A DNA stretch of 64,000 nt from Actinomycetota bacterium (GCA_013178005.1 JABLXL010000002.1:105079-169078); one strand, 5' to 3'; counted from the first letter of the stretch, positions 1-9,209 are shown. Notes: a model not told the origin generated them from the letters alone. A program made the numbers and translations.

Positions 1-2
1 CC

Positions 3-275
3 AAGAGTGGGATAATGGTGGGGCTGGGCGAGACGCGAGAGCAGTTGCGGGCCCTGTTCCGCGACCTGGCGGAAGTGGGTTGTGATATGCTGACCATCGG
101 GCAGTACCTGAGGCCGTCGCGTGCCCAGCTGAAAGTGGACAGGTTCCTCTCGCCGCGGGAGTTCGCGGAACTGGCGCGGGAGGCGGAGGAGGCGGGCATA
201 CCGCTGGTGGCCTCCGCCCCTTTCGTGCGCAGTTCCTACCGGGCGGGAGAGCTTTGGCAAAGCGCTTGTATGTAA
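3..275 (+). CDS. lipA: Lipoyl synthase, C-terminal part (cut by window start)
   Basis: Only the last 91 codons or so are present; the reading frame runs in from the left edge. The visible stretch has the LipA C-terminal signatures: the Met-Val-Gly-Leu-Gly-Glu turn, LTIGQYLRPS, and a terminal region with VRSSYRAGE. LipA is a radical-SAM enzyme that inserts two sulfurs into octanoyl groups on lipoyl domains; its two iron-sulfur clusters bind upstream of this fragment, so they cannot be checked. GcvH and Lpd, two proteins of lipoyl metabolism, are encoded 28 kb away in the same window. The next gene starts 54 bases downstream on the same strand. Confidence 0.88.
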   Translation, partial: KSGIMVGLGETREQLRALFRDLAEVGCDMLTIGQYLRPSRAQLKVDRFLSPREFAELAREAEEAGIPLVASAPFVRSSYRAGELWQSACM

Positions 276-329
276 CAGGTGTGAAGATCGACGGGTCGAT
301 CGCGAGGTGAAGACGAGGAGGAGGAAAAG

Positions 330-1217
330 ATGCTGATCATCGGCGAGAAGGTCAACGTGATGATGAAGAAGATCGGCGCCGCCATGAAGGAGTTCGACAA
401 GAAGCCCATCCAGGAGATGGCGCTTCTGCAGGTCGAGGGTGGGGCCAACTGGCTTGACATCAACCTGGGGCCTGCTACAAAGCAGGGGCCTGAGCGCATG
501 CGCTTCGTGGTAGAGGCGGTACAAGAGGTCACCGACGTGCCATTGGCCCTGGACACCATGAACATCGAGGCCATGAAGGCGGGACTGGAGACGGTGAAGG
601 GCCGTGAGGTGATGATCAATTCCATTTCCTCCCAGCCCGATCGCATCGCCGCCCTCATGCCCATGGCCGTCGAATACAACGCCTGGGTAGTGGGGCTGGT
701 ACTCAACGACCAGGGCAACGTGCCCCGTGACGCCTCAGAGAGGGTGGAGGTCGCCTACAACATCATCATGGCCGCCCAGGAGCATGGGATCCCCTTGGAC
801 AAGCTGCTCATCGACCCCATCGTCCTCCCCATCAGCGTCACCCAGGACCAGGTTCACGCGCTCATCGACGCCATGGACATGCTGCAGGGCGTGTTCGCGG
901 AGTTCGATCCCGCCCCCGGCACCGTGGTAGGACTTTCCAACGTCTCCAACGGCGTACCGGACGAGTCCCTGTGCAGCCTCCTTAACCGCACCTTGCTGGC
1001 GGTGCTCATGGTCAAGGGGCTGACCGCGGCCATCGTGGACCCCAACGACGAGGCGCTCATGGGCGTAGTGAACAAGAACGAGGAGTACCAGATAGTGGAG
1101 AAGATCGTCAACGGCGAGGCCGTGGACGAGAGCGATCCCCTCACCATCAAGCTCCTCAAGACCTGGCGGGTGCTTACGGAGGAGACCCTGTACGCCCATT
1201 CCTATCTCGAACTTTAG
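330..1217 (+). CDS. Methyltetrahydrofolate:corrinoid methyltransferase (AcsE-like)
   Basis: A 295-residue pterin-binding (dihydropteroate-synthase fold) protein. Seen: an N-terminal IGEKVN start, DINLGPAT near residue 45, LDTMN near 75, NSISSQ near 95, DPIVLP near 165 and GLSNVSNG near 205, the order expected of the MeTr family. In the family (AcsE, MtrH, MetH pterin domain) this domain binds methyl-tetrahydrofolate and passes the methyl group to a Co(I) corrinoid. A purine-rich AGGAGGAGGAAAAG precedes the ATG. No corrinoid protein or CODH/ACS gene lies in the window, so whether it serves the Wood-Ljungdahl pathway or another corrinoid protein is open. Its neighbour is formate dehydrogenase, which supplies the one-carbon unit in the methyl branch. 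Confidence 0.85.
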   Translation: MLIIGEKVNVMMKKIGAAMKEFDKKPIQEMALLQVEGGANWLDINLGPATKQGPERMRFVVEAVQEVTDVPLALDTMNIEAMKAGLETVKGREVMINSISSQPDRIAALMPMAVEYNAWVVGLVLNDQGNVPRDASERVEVAYNIIMAAQEHGIPLDKLLIDPIVLPISVTQDQVHALIDAMDMLQGVFAEFDPAPGTVVGLSNVSNGVPDESLCSLLNRTLLAVLMVKGLTAAIVDPNDEALMGVVNKNEEYQIVEKIVNGEAVDESDPLTIKLLKTWRVLTEETLYAHSYLEL

Positions 1218-1725
1218 TCGTTTAGTAGCTTGCGAGGGCCGGGGCGCCGGCCGTGGCCCTCGCACGTACATGATGGAGGCAGGAGAGCGGGGAGCGCGGG
1301 CCGAAAAAGGCATGGCGTGGATGGTGAGGATTCGTCCCGATATGGGCCGGAGATGACGGAAGTCGGCGCCATGGCCATGCATAAGGGCCCGAGGAGGCGA
1401 GGCTTTCTCGAGTCCCGACGTCCCGTGCATCCTCGAGGTGATGGACGGCATGGTGAACGGGCCCACCACCGAAGACATCTAGGAGGGGTGAGGAGACGGC
1501 GCACCGCGCGATGGCGGGCCGGGTCGGCGTGGATTTGCCGTACACGGCGTGGGATTGCTGCCGGGCCGCATGCGGGCGGGGACGCTACGACGCACATGCG
1601 CCAAGCGATCCGCGAGCGCTGACGCCTTGCCTTGAGACGTATGGGCGGGTTGAGATCCTCACGTGACGGTGATTGCCGTGGATGTGTGGGGCTTTCGATC
1701 CCTGGATACGGCGAGGTGGATTGAC
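1218..1725 (+). other. Intergenic, with a possible gene remnant
   Basis: About 500 bases without an intact gene. Between about 1393 and 1482 one frame reads like normal coding sequence of this genome (GC-rich third positions) and ends at a TAG with Pro-Asp-Val-Pro-Cys-Ile-Leu-Glu-Val-Met-Asp-Gly-Met-Val-Asn-Gly. The frame is closed upstream by TGA at 1354 and has no start codon, so it may be the end of a decayed or frameshifted gene. I recognise no family. The ATG at 1353 opens a different frame. The rest shows nothing I can name. Confidence 0.35.
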
Positions 1726-2247
1726 ATGAATGAAGAAGCCTGTCAGTGCAAGCAGAGGTTCGCGGATGTGAACGACCTCGGTCCGCTGGAGGAGATCCTC
1801 GAGCGCTACCGTGAAGAGAAAGGGGCACTCATACCCCTGCTGCAGGACGCCCAGGAGGCTTACGGCTACCTGGACGAGAAGATCATGCGCGCCCTGGCCA
1901 GGGGCGCGGGCTACCAGCTCAGCCAGGTCTACGGCGTGGCCACCTTCTACACCCAGTTCAGGCTGGAGCCCATCGGAGAGCACCTCATCCGCGTCTGCCA
2001 CGGCACCGCCTGCCACGTGGCGGGGGCCGAGCTCATCTCCGAGGAGATCTCCAACCTCCTGGGGATCAAGGACGGGCAGACCACCGAGGACATGAAGTTC
2101 ACCCTGGAATCGGTGATGTGCGTGGGCGCCTGCTCCCTGTCTCCCATCATGATCGTGGACGAGGACACCCACGGCAAGCTCAAGCCCGCCAACGTGCGCA
2201 AGGTGCTCAAGCGTTACATGGGCGATACCGGGGAGGCGGAAGAATGA
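1726..2247 (+). CDS. NuoE-like [2Fe-2S] subunit of formate dehydrogenase complex
   Basis: A 173-residue thioredoxin-like ferredoxin of the NuoE/HndA/HydC family. The four cluster cysteines are visible as CHGTAC (C-x4-C) and CVGAC (C-x3-C) in the C-terminal half, after a helical N-terminal half with YGYLDEKIM. The start at 1726 is preferred over the longer frame from 1663 because GAGGTGGA lies 5 bases upstream. The stop overlaps the start of the NuoF-like gene (ATGA), so the two are translationally coupled. It carries electrons between the flavin subunit and the catalytic subunit. Hydrogenases also use this subunit, but the catalytic gene downstream makes this a formate dehydrogenase. Confidence 0.9.
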   Translation: MNEEACQCKQRFADVNDLGPLEEILERYREEKGALIPLLQDAQEAYGYLDEKIMRALARGAGYQLSQVYGVATFYTQFRLEPIGEHLIRVCHGTACHVAGAELISEEISNLLGIKDGQTTEDMKFTLESVMCVGACSLSPIMIVDEDTHGKLKPANVRKVLKRYMGDTGEAEE

Positions 2248-4028
2248 GCGGCAACGGCAAGGCCAAGCTAGTCCTGGGCTACGGCACCTGCGGTATCGCC
2301 GCCGGGGCCAACGCGGTGAAGGAGGCCCTGGAGAGCGAGCTGGCTAGCGGGAAATACCCCGCATTCCTGGACATCGCCGGCTGCATGGGCTTTTGCTTCC
2401 GCGAGCCCATCGTCGAGGTCACCACCCCGGACGGGAGGTCGGTGGTCTACGGAGACCTCACCCCCAAGCGGGTGCCCCAGCTCCTGCAGGCGCTGGCCGC
2501 GGGCGAGGTCATCGAGGACTGGGTGGTGAGGCGCTCCGATGACCCCGCCGCGGGAGAGGGGGACTTCCTGGCCAACCAGCACCGCATCGTACTGCGCAAC
2601 TGCGGCAACATCAACCCCGAGAGCATCCAGGAATACATCGGAGCCGGCGGGTACGAGGCGGCGCGCAAGGCGCTCACCTCCATGACCCCCGAAGAGCTCA
2701 TCGACGAGGTCTCCAAGTCCGGCATCCGGGGCCGCGGCGGCGCGGGTTTCCCCACCGGCACCAAGTGGGGCTTCGCGCGCAAGGCGAAGGGCGACCAGAA
2801 GTACCTGGTGTGCAACGCCGATGAGGGCGACCCGGGCGCCTTCATGGACCGCAGCGTGCTTGAGGGCGACCCCCACTCGGTCATCGAGGGCATGATCATC
2901 GCCGGCTACGCCATCGGGGCCACCCAGGCATATATATACTGCCGCGCCGAGTACCCCCTGGCCCTGAAACGGCTGGAAATCGCCATCGCCGCCTGCCACG
3001 AGATGGGCTTCCTCGGCAAGGGCATCTTCGGCACCGACTGGGACTTCGACATCAAGATCAAGAAGGGGGCGGGAGCCTTCGTATGCGGCGAGGAGACGGC
3101 GCTCATCGCCTCCATCGAGGGCAAGCGGGGCATGCCGCGCCCGCGGCCGCCATTCCCCGCCAACGAGGGGCTGTGGGGAAAACCCACCAACATCAACAAC
3201 GTGGAGACCCTGGCGGCCATCCCCTGGATCATCGCCAACGGCGGGGATAAGTACGCCTCCATAGGCACGGAGAAGAGCAAGGGGACCAAGGTCTTCTGTC
3301 TGGCGGGAAAGATCCGCCGCAGCGGCCTCGCCGAGGTGCCCATGGGATATACCCTGCGCCAGGTCATCTTCGACGTCGGCGGGGGGGTGAGAGAGGGCAA
3401 GGAGTTCAAGGCGGTGCAGATGGGAGGCCCCTCCGGGGGGTGCCTGCCCGCCAGCCTCCTGGACACCCTGGTGGATTACGAGGCCATCACCGCCACCGGC
3501 GCCATCATGGGCTCCGGGGGCATGATCGTGGCCGACTCCTCCACCTGCATGGTGGACCTGGCGCGTTACTTCCTCTCCTTCACCCAGGAGGAGAGCTGCG
3601 GCAAGTGCGTTCCCTGCCGCATCGGCACCAAGCGCATGCTGGAGATCCTTGCCCGCATCTGCGAGGGGAAGGGAGAGCCGGAGGATATCGAGAGGCTGGA
3701 GACCCTGGCCGGGGACATCAAGGCGGCCAGCCTTTGCGCCCTGGGGGGGACGGCCCCCAACCCCGTGCTCACCACCCTCAAGTACTTCCGCAACGAGTAC
3801 GAGGACCACATCCTGCGCGGCAAGTGCACCGCCGGGGTGTGCCCGGCGCTGATCACCGTGATCATCGACCAGGATACCTGCACCGGCTGCGGGGCATGCG
3901 CCAAGGTGTGCCCGGTGGAGGCCATCAGCGGGGAGAAGAAGCAGCCCCACTCCATCGACGCCGCAAAGTGCATCCGGTGCAAGCTCTGCGTGAGCCGCTG
4001 TCCGGAAGAGGCCATCTACACGGAATGA
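2244..4028 (+). CDS. NuoF-like NAD(P)H/FMN and Fe-S subunit of formate dehydrogenase complex
   Basis: 594 residues with three parts. The N-terminal ~100 residues are a thioredoxin-like [2Fe-2S] domain (GTCGIAAGA, then GCMGFCFREP). The central NuoF domain has GRGGAGFPTG, CNADEGDPGAF and GAGAFVCGEETAL for NADH and FMN, then the ESCGKCVPCRIGT cluster site. The C-terminus is a two-[4Fe-4S] ferredoxin domain (CTGCGACAKVCPV and CIRCKLCVSRCPE). This is the HndC/HydB layout, known in NAD-linked hydrogenases and formate dehydrogenases, including electron-bifurcating ones. It shares the ATGA overlap with the upstream gene and is 10 bases from fdhA. Whether NAD or NADP is used, and whether electrons are bifurcated with ferredoxin, cannot be read here. 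Confidence 0.92.
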   Translation: MSGNGKAKLVLGYGTCGIAAGANAVKEALESELASGKYPAFLDIAGCMGFCFREPIVEVTTPDGRSVVYGDLTPKRVPQLLQALAAGEVIEDWVVRRSDDPAAGEGDFLANQHRIVLRNCGNINPESIQEYIGAGGYEAARKALTSMTPEELIDEVSKSGIRGRGGAGFPTGTKWGFARKAKGDQKYLVCNADEGDPGAFMDRSVLEGDPHSVIEGMIIAGYAIGATQAYIYCRAEYPLALKRLEIAIAACHEMGFLGKGIFGTDWDFDIKIKKGAGAFVCGEETALIASIEGKRGMPRPRPPFPANEGLWGKPTNINNVETLAAIPWIIANGGDKYASIGTEKSKGTKVFCLAGKIRRSGLAEVPMGYTLRQVIFDVGGGVREGKEFKAVQMGGPSGGCLPASLLDTLVDYEAITATGAIMGSGGMIVADSSTCMVDLARYFLSFTQEESCGKCVPCRIGTKRMLEILARICEGKGEPEDIERLETLAGDIKAASLCALGGTAPNPVLTTLKYFRNEYEDHILRGKCTAGVCPALITVIIDQDTCTGCGACAKVCPVEAISGEKKQPHSIDAAKCIRCKLCVSRCPEEAIYTE

Positions 4029-4038
4029 GGAGGTCGGA

Positions 4039-6774
4039 ATGGAGCAGGTTCGTTTGACCATAGACGGCAAAGAGGTCGTGACCACCTCCGACCGTACCAT
4101 CCTGGAGGCGGCGAGGGAGGCCGGGGTACGCGTCCCCAGCCTCTGCTACGAGGAGCGCATGGACCCCTACGGCGCCTGCCGCATCTGCCTGGTGGAGGTG
4201 GAGGGCGCGAGGGGGCTGCTTCCGGCCTGTTACACCAAGGTCACCGACGGCATGGTGGTGCGCACCGCCACCGAGGACCTGGCTCGCATCAGGCGCACCA
4301 TCCTGGAGCTCATCCTCTCCGACCACCCCAAGGACTGCATGACCTGCGAGAGCGCGGGCGACTGCGAGCTGCAGGACCTGGCCTACGAGTACGGGGTGAA
4401 GGAAACGTCCTACAAGGGGGAGGAGCACCACTACGAGGTCCTGGCGGATAACCCCCTCATTGAGCGCGACTACGACAAGTGCATCCTCTGCGGGCGTTGC
4501 ATCCGCATCTGCCGCGAGGTGCAGGGCGTGGGGGTCTATGATTTCGTTAACCGCGGCTTCGAGTCCGTGCCGGGGATACCTTACGGAAAGCCCATGACCG
4601 AGTCCCCCTGTGAGTTCTGCGGGCAGTGCGTCTCCACCTGTCCCACCGGCGCCATTATCTCCATCCCCTCCAAGGGCAAGGGGCGCTCCTGGCAGGTGGA
4701 GAAGGTGAGGACCACTTGTCCCTACTGCGGGTGCGGGTGCCAGCTCGACCTGCACGTGCGCGACGGAGAGATAATCGAGGTCTCCTCGCCGGTGATGGTC
4801 GGGCCGGGCGAGGGCAACCTGTGCGTGAAGGGGCGCTACGGCTACGGTTTCGTGCATCACCCGGACCGCCTCACCCAGCCCCTGGTGAGGAAGGGCGGAA
4901 AGGGCGGCGAGCTGGTCCCCGCCACCTGGGAGGAAGCCCTGGGCGCGGTGGCGGGCCACATCCGCAAGGCCATGGACGAGGGGGGGCCGGATTCGGTGGC
5001 CTTCCTGGCCTCGGCGAGGTGCACCAACGAGGAGAACTACCTCATGCAGAAGCTTGCCCGCGCGGTGGTCGGCACCAACAACGTCGACCACTGCGCGCGT
5101 TTATGACACAGCTCCACCGTCGCCGGTCTGGCGACAGCTTTCGGGAGCGGGGCCATGACCAACTCCATCGACGACCTGGAAAAGGCCGATTGCATCCTGG
5201 TCATAGGGTCCAACACCACCGAGGGGCATCCCATCATCGGGCTGCGCATCAAGCGCGCGGTGATGAAGAACGGCTGCCGGCTCATCGTGGCCGAGCCGCG
5301 CCACATCCGCCTCTGCTATTACGCCGGGCAGTGGATACGGCAGAAACCTGGGACCGACGTCGCCCTGCTCAACGGGATGATGAACGTCATCCTCTCCGAG
5401 GGGCTGGCGGACGAGGACTTCATCCGCGAGCGCACCGAGGGCTTCGAGGAGTTCAGGAAGACGGTGGAGCAGTACCCTCCCGAGAGGGCGGCGGAGATCT
5501 GCGGCGTGGAGGCGGAGGAAATCAGGCGCGCCGCCCGCACCTTCGCCTCCGCGGAGAGCGCGGCCATCGTCTATGCCATGGGCATCACCCAGCACACCAC
5601 CGGGGTGGACAACGTCCTCAGCCTGGCAAACCTGGCCATGCTCACCGGCAACCTGGGCAAGGAGGGCGCGGGGGTCAACCCCCTGCGCGGCCAGAACAAC
5701 GTGCAGGGCGCCTGCGACATGGGCGGGCTTCCCAACGTCTTCACCGGCTACCAGCCCGTCTCCGACCCCAAGGTGAGGGAGAAGTTCGAGGCGGCGTGGG
5801 GGGTGGATTACCTGCCGGGAAATCCCGGCCTGACCCTCACGGAGATGACGGACGCCGCCCACCGCGGGGACGTCAAGGTCCTCTATATAATGGGCGAGAA
5901 CCCGGTCATCTCCGACCCCGACATCAGGCATCTCAAGGAAGCCCTGGAGAGGGTTGAGTTCCTGGTGGTACAGGATATCTTCCTCACCGAGACCGCAGCC
6001 TACGCGGACGTGGTGCTGCCCTCGGCTTCCTTCGCGGAGAAAGAGGGCACCTTCACCAACACCGACCGCCGCGTGCAGAGGGTGCGCAAGGCGGTGGAGC
6101 CGCCGGGGGAGGCCAGGGAGGACTCCTGGATCATCGCCCAGGTGGCGGCGCGGCTGGGCTATGACATGGGTTATATCTCAGCGGAGAAGGTGATGGAGGA
6201 GATCGCCTCCCTCACCCCATCCTACGGCGGCATCTCCTACCAGAGACTGGAAAAGGAGGGCGAGCTGAGGTGGCCCTGCCCGGACGCGGAGCACCCGGGA
6301 ACGCCCATCCTCCATGTGGGGAAATTTACCAGGGGCAAAGGCCTTTTCAGCGCGGTGGAATACAAGCCGCCCGCCGAGGAGCCGGATGAGGAGTACCCCT
6401 TCATCCTCACCACGGGGAGGCTGCTTGCCCACTACCATACCGGGAGCATGACCAGGAGGGTGGAGCCCCTCAACGAGCTGGTGCCGCGCAACCGGGTCTG
6501 GATCAACCCCGCGGACGCCGAGAGGCTGGGGGTGGCGGACGGAGACGAGGTGGGCCTGCAGTCGCGGCGCGGCGCCATAAAGCTGGAGGCCAAGGTGACC
6601 AGGAAGGTGTCGGAAGGAGTGGTTTTCGTCCCCTTCCACTTCGGGGAGTCGCCCGCCAACGCCCTTACCAATTCCGCCCTGGACCCGGTGGCCAAGATCC
6701 CGGAACTCAAAGTGGCCGCGGTGCGGGTGCTGGCCGGAGAGGACGCGAAGGGCGTGACCTACGATATGGCATGA
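4039..6774 (+). CDS. fdhA: Formate dehydrogenase catalytic subunit, selenocysteine-containing
   Basis: Read as one 911-residue selenoprotein: an in-frame TGA at codon 356 (5104-5106) sits in Cys-Ala-Arg-Leu-Sec-His-Ser-Ser, exactly where the Mo/W-binding Sec or Cys of formate dehydrogenases lies, and the same frame runs on to 6774 with normal homology. Order: [2Fe-2S] ferredoxin domain (cysteines about 36-64), His/Cys cluster site ([14 protein letters not shown]), two [4Fe-4S] sites ([22 protein letters not shown]), then the bis-MGD domain opening with CPYCGCGCQ. The C-terminal molybdopterin-binding domain includes [15 protein letters not shown]. The enzyme interconverts formate and CO2, and the missing membrane anchor and signal peptide suggest a cytoplasmic complex. 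Without Sec insertion translation would stop at 355 residues. Confidence 0.95.
5104..5148 (+). promoter_or_regulatory. Bacterial SECIS element
   Basis: The UGA at 5104-5106 is followed by a hairpin: GTCGCC (5119-5124), loop GGTCT (5125-5129), GGCGAC (5130-5135), with a lower stem GCTCC (5111-5115) against GGAGC (5144-5148). The loop starts 18 bases after the UGA. In E. coli fdhF, as I recall it, the same GGUCU loop bound by SelB also follows at this distance. The match in position, loop and stem supports selenocysteine insertion rather than a nonsense mutation. Confidence 0.9.
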
Positions 6775-6947
6775 GGCGCGCCGGCGGCGAAATGATCGCG
6801 ATGGCCGCCTGTTCGTGCTGACCGCGGCGGCGCGGGATGGTAGAATAGTTAGGGACTGGGGCACGAGGAGAGCGAGATAAGGTCTAACCGTCAAGGTCTG
6901 GTTCCATGAAGGGGCCGCGAGGATCGTAGAAACGGGAGAGATGCCAC

Positions 6948-8456
6948 ATGAATCTATACCATAATCTCGTGAGGACCGCGGAGAAGAACCCCGATGCCAC
7001 GGCCCTGTACTTCGGGCACGAGACCATTTCGTACGGGGAGCTGCTGGCCCGCACCAACCGCCTGGCCAACGCCCTGCGCGAGTTGGGGGTGGACGGGGAC
7101 TCCAAGGTGGCCATCCTCTTGCGCAACGTGCCCGAGTTCGTGATCTCCTATTACGCCGTCCTCGCCCTGGGGGCGGTGGTGGTCCCCTTGTGTTACATGT
7201 GCCTGGCGGAAGAGGTGGAGAAGATCGTCTGCGACTCCATGGTGGAGACACTCATCACCAACTTCGAGTTCGACGACCTGGTAAAGGACCTTCAGGCTTC
7301 CATGTGTTCCCAGATCAGCCGCATCATCGTGAAGGATGCCCCGGAACTGGAGGGCGTGATCCAGTTCGAGAAGCTGGTGGAGGGAAAGGAGACGGAGTTC
7401 ACGGCCGTTGAGCGCTCCGACGACGAAGTGGCGGCCCTCCTCTACGCGCCCACATCGTCGAAGGTGGTGAGGGGTTGCATGCTCACCCACGGCAACCTGG
7501 GCTGGAACGCGCGCACCATCGCCGAGAAGTGCGCCATGGACGAGAGCGACGTGGTCATGGGGGTGCTGCCGTTCTTCGCCGCCTACGGCCAGAGTTGCGT
7601 GATGAACGCCTCCATATACGCCGGCGCCAGCATCGTTATGCACGAGTCCTTCATCCCCGGCGAGGTCCTGAAGTCGCTTCAGCACGAGCAGGCGACGATC
7701 TTCTTCGGCGTTCCCACCATGTACGTGTACATCCTCAACCACCCCCTCATCTACCAGTACGACCTGGGGTCGGTCAGGCTGTGGTTCTGCGGCGGCGCGC
7801 CCTTCCCGCGCGAGGTCATGGACCGCTGGAACAACGAGCTGGGCTCGAGGATCTACGAGGGCTACGGTCTCACCGAGGCCGCGCCCCTGGTCACCATGCA
7901 GCCCCTGGAGGGCCCGTACAAGGTGGGGTCCATCGGCAAGGCCCCGGAGGACCTGGAGCTCAAGGTCATCGACGAAGAGGGCAACGAGCTGCAGCGCGGC
8001 GAGGTGGGAGAGCTCATCGTGCGCGGGCCCAACATCATGAAGGGCTACTACAACAAGCCGGAGGACACGGCCGAGGTGCTCAAGGACGGGTGGCTGTATA
8101 CCGGCGACATGGTGTATATGGACGAGGACGACTATGTGTTCATCGTGGGGAGGAAGAAAGACCTCATCATCCGCGGCGGGTTCAACATCTACCCGCGCGA
8201 GATCGAGGAGGTGTTGGTGAGCCATCCCCTCATCTCGGAGGCGGCCGTGGTGGGCGTTCCCAATAAGTACCTCGGCGAGGAGGTTAAGGCCTACGTGAAG
8301 CAGAAACCGGGCTCCAACCTCACCGAGGAGCAGGTGCTGGAATACTGCGAGGAGCGCTTGCCTTACTACAAGACGCCCAAGTTCGTGGTCTTCGTGAGGT
8401 CCTTCAAGAAGGACCCCTCGGGTCAGATCCTCAAGGAACTCATAGAAGAGGAGTGA
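6948..8456 (+). CDS. Acyl-CoA synthetase-like AMP-forming ligase with degenerate catalytic motifs
   Basis: 502 residues of the ANL superfamily, close in length to short fatty-acyl-CoA ligases. Well kept: YEGYGLTE (about 303-310), GWLYTGD (381-387), GRKKDLIIRGGFNIYPREIE (401-420). Not kept: the ATP phosphate loop, normally YTSGTTGxPKG, reads YAPTSSKVVRG at 166-176, and the C-terminal catalytic lysine of SGK reads SGQ (Gln493). Family knowledge says the loop and lysine drive adenylation, so this protein may be slow, thioester-only, or non-catalytic. The frame is intact and overall conservation is good, which argues against simple decay. It stands alone, with DedA downstream. Confidence 0.85.
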   Translation: MNLYHNLVRTAEKNPDATALYFGHETISYGELLARTNRLANALRELGVDGDSKVAILLRNVPEFVISYYAVLALGAVVVPLCYMCLAEEVEKIVCDSMVETLITNFEFDDLVKDLQASMCSQISRIIVKDAPELEGVIQFEKLVEGKETEFTAVERSDDEVAALLYAPTSSKVVRGCMLTHGNLGWNARTIAEKCAMDESDVVMGVLPFFAAYGQSCVMNASIYAGASIVMHESFIPGEVLKSLQHEQATIFFGVPTMYVYILNHPLIYQYDLGSVRLWFCGGAPFPREVMDRWNNELGSRIYEGYGLTEAAPLVTMQPLEGPYKVGSIGKAPEDLELKVIDEEGNELQRGEVGELIVRGPNIMKGYYNKPEDTAEVLKDGWLYTGDMVYMDEDDYVFIVGRKKDLIIRGGFNIYPREIEEVLVSHPLISEAAVVGVPNKYLGEEVKAYVKQKPGSNLTEEQVLEYCEERLPYYKTPKFVVFVRSFKKDPSGQILKELIEEE

Positions 8457-8573
8457 GGCCATGCCCGCCGCGGCGCTCGCGTCCGCGGGCGAGTTCGCCA
8501 CGTGGATACGGCCGCCTCGCCTGGGGGCGGTGCGGGCGCCGCGTTCGTTCTCCCGCATGACCGAGGACCGTGT

Positions 8574-9209
8574 TTGAACGGCACCGTCGTCGATGACGTC
8601 CTGAAATGGCTCATGCCCCTGTTCCTCGACTGGGGGTACCTCATCGTCTTTGCCGGGGTGGCGCTGGAGAGCTTCTTTCTCACCGGCTGGATAGCGCCCG
8701 GCACCACCGTGGTATTGATCGCCTCCTTCTATTCCGCGCACGGGGCCATGAACGTCTATATGGTCTGGGCGACGGTGGTGGTATCGGCCCTGCTCGGAGA
8801 CAACCTCGGATTCCTGATCGGCAGGCGCATGGGCAGGGAGCTTGAGGACAGGTACCGCGGCAAGCCGCGCTTCTCCAGGGGCATGGGGAGGGTGCGGCGC
8901 TTCTTCTCGCGTTACGGGGCCGCCACGGTGCTCTTCGGTCGCCTTTTGTCGGGGGTGGACGCCTTCATACCCCTGGCCGCGGGGAGCGGCGGGATGCCGC
9001 GCGCGAAATACGTGCTCTACGACGTGCCGGCGATCGTGCTGTGGTCGGGATTGCTCTGCGCCCTCGGCTATTTCCTGGGGGAGAACTGGAGGGCCATCGA
9101 CAGGTTCATAGGGAGCTTGGGCTGGGGCCTCCTTCTTGGCGTCATCCTGGTGTCCCTCGTCGTCCTCGCCGTGAAGAGGGGCCGCGGCAAGTCCCGGCCC
9201 GCGGCTTGA
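8574..9209 (+). CDS. DedA family membrane protein
   Basis: 211 residues if started at TTG 8574, with GAGGA 6 bases upstream; a longer frame from ATG 8502 would add a Gly/Ala-rich stretch unlike the family. DedA/VTT proteins are polytopic inner-membrane proteins linked to lipid scrambling and membrane homeostasis. Seen: the re-entrant-loop region LESFFLTGWIAPG (Glu32), a polar linker rich in Arg, the FGR motif at 121-123, and PLAAG near 133. The usual second arginine in the GR-x2-P-x2-R signature is replaced (GRLLSGVDAF, Asp129) and the proline is Ser. At least four hydrophobic segments are visible. It is probably in one transcript with the ligase-like gene. Confidence 0.85.
   Translation: MNGTVVDDVLKWLMPLFLDWGYLIVFAGVALESFFLTGWIAPGTTVVLIASFYSAHGAMNVYMVWATVVVSALLGDNLGFLIGRRMGRELEDRYRGKPRFSRGMGRVRRFFSRYGAATVLFGRLLSGVDAFIPLAAGSGGMPRAKYVLYDVPAIVLWSGLLCALGYFLGENWRAIDRFIGSLGWGLLLGVILVSLVVLAVKRGRGKSRPAA

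Noticed and set aside
1230..1622. A 130-residue forward gene
   Set aside because: Arg/His/Gly-rich composition, no ribosome site and no family features; another frame looks more coding over part of it.
5101..5160. fdhA as a pseudogene or as two separate genes
   Set aside because: The UGA is at the Sec position, a SECIS hairpin follows, and both halves are in one frame with intact motifs.
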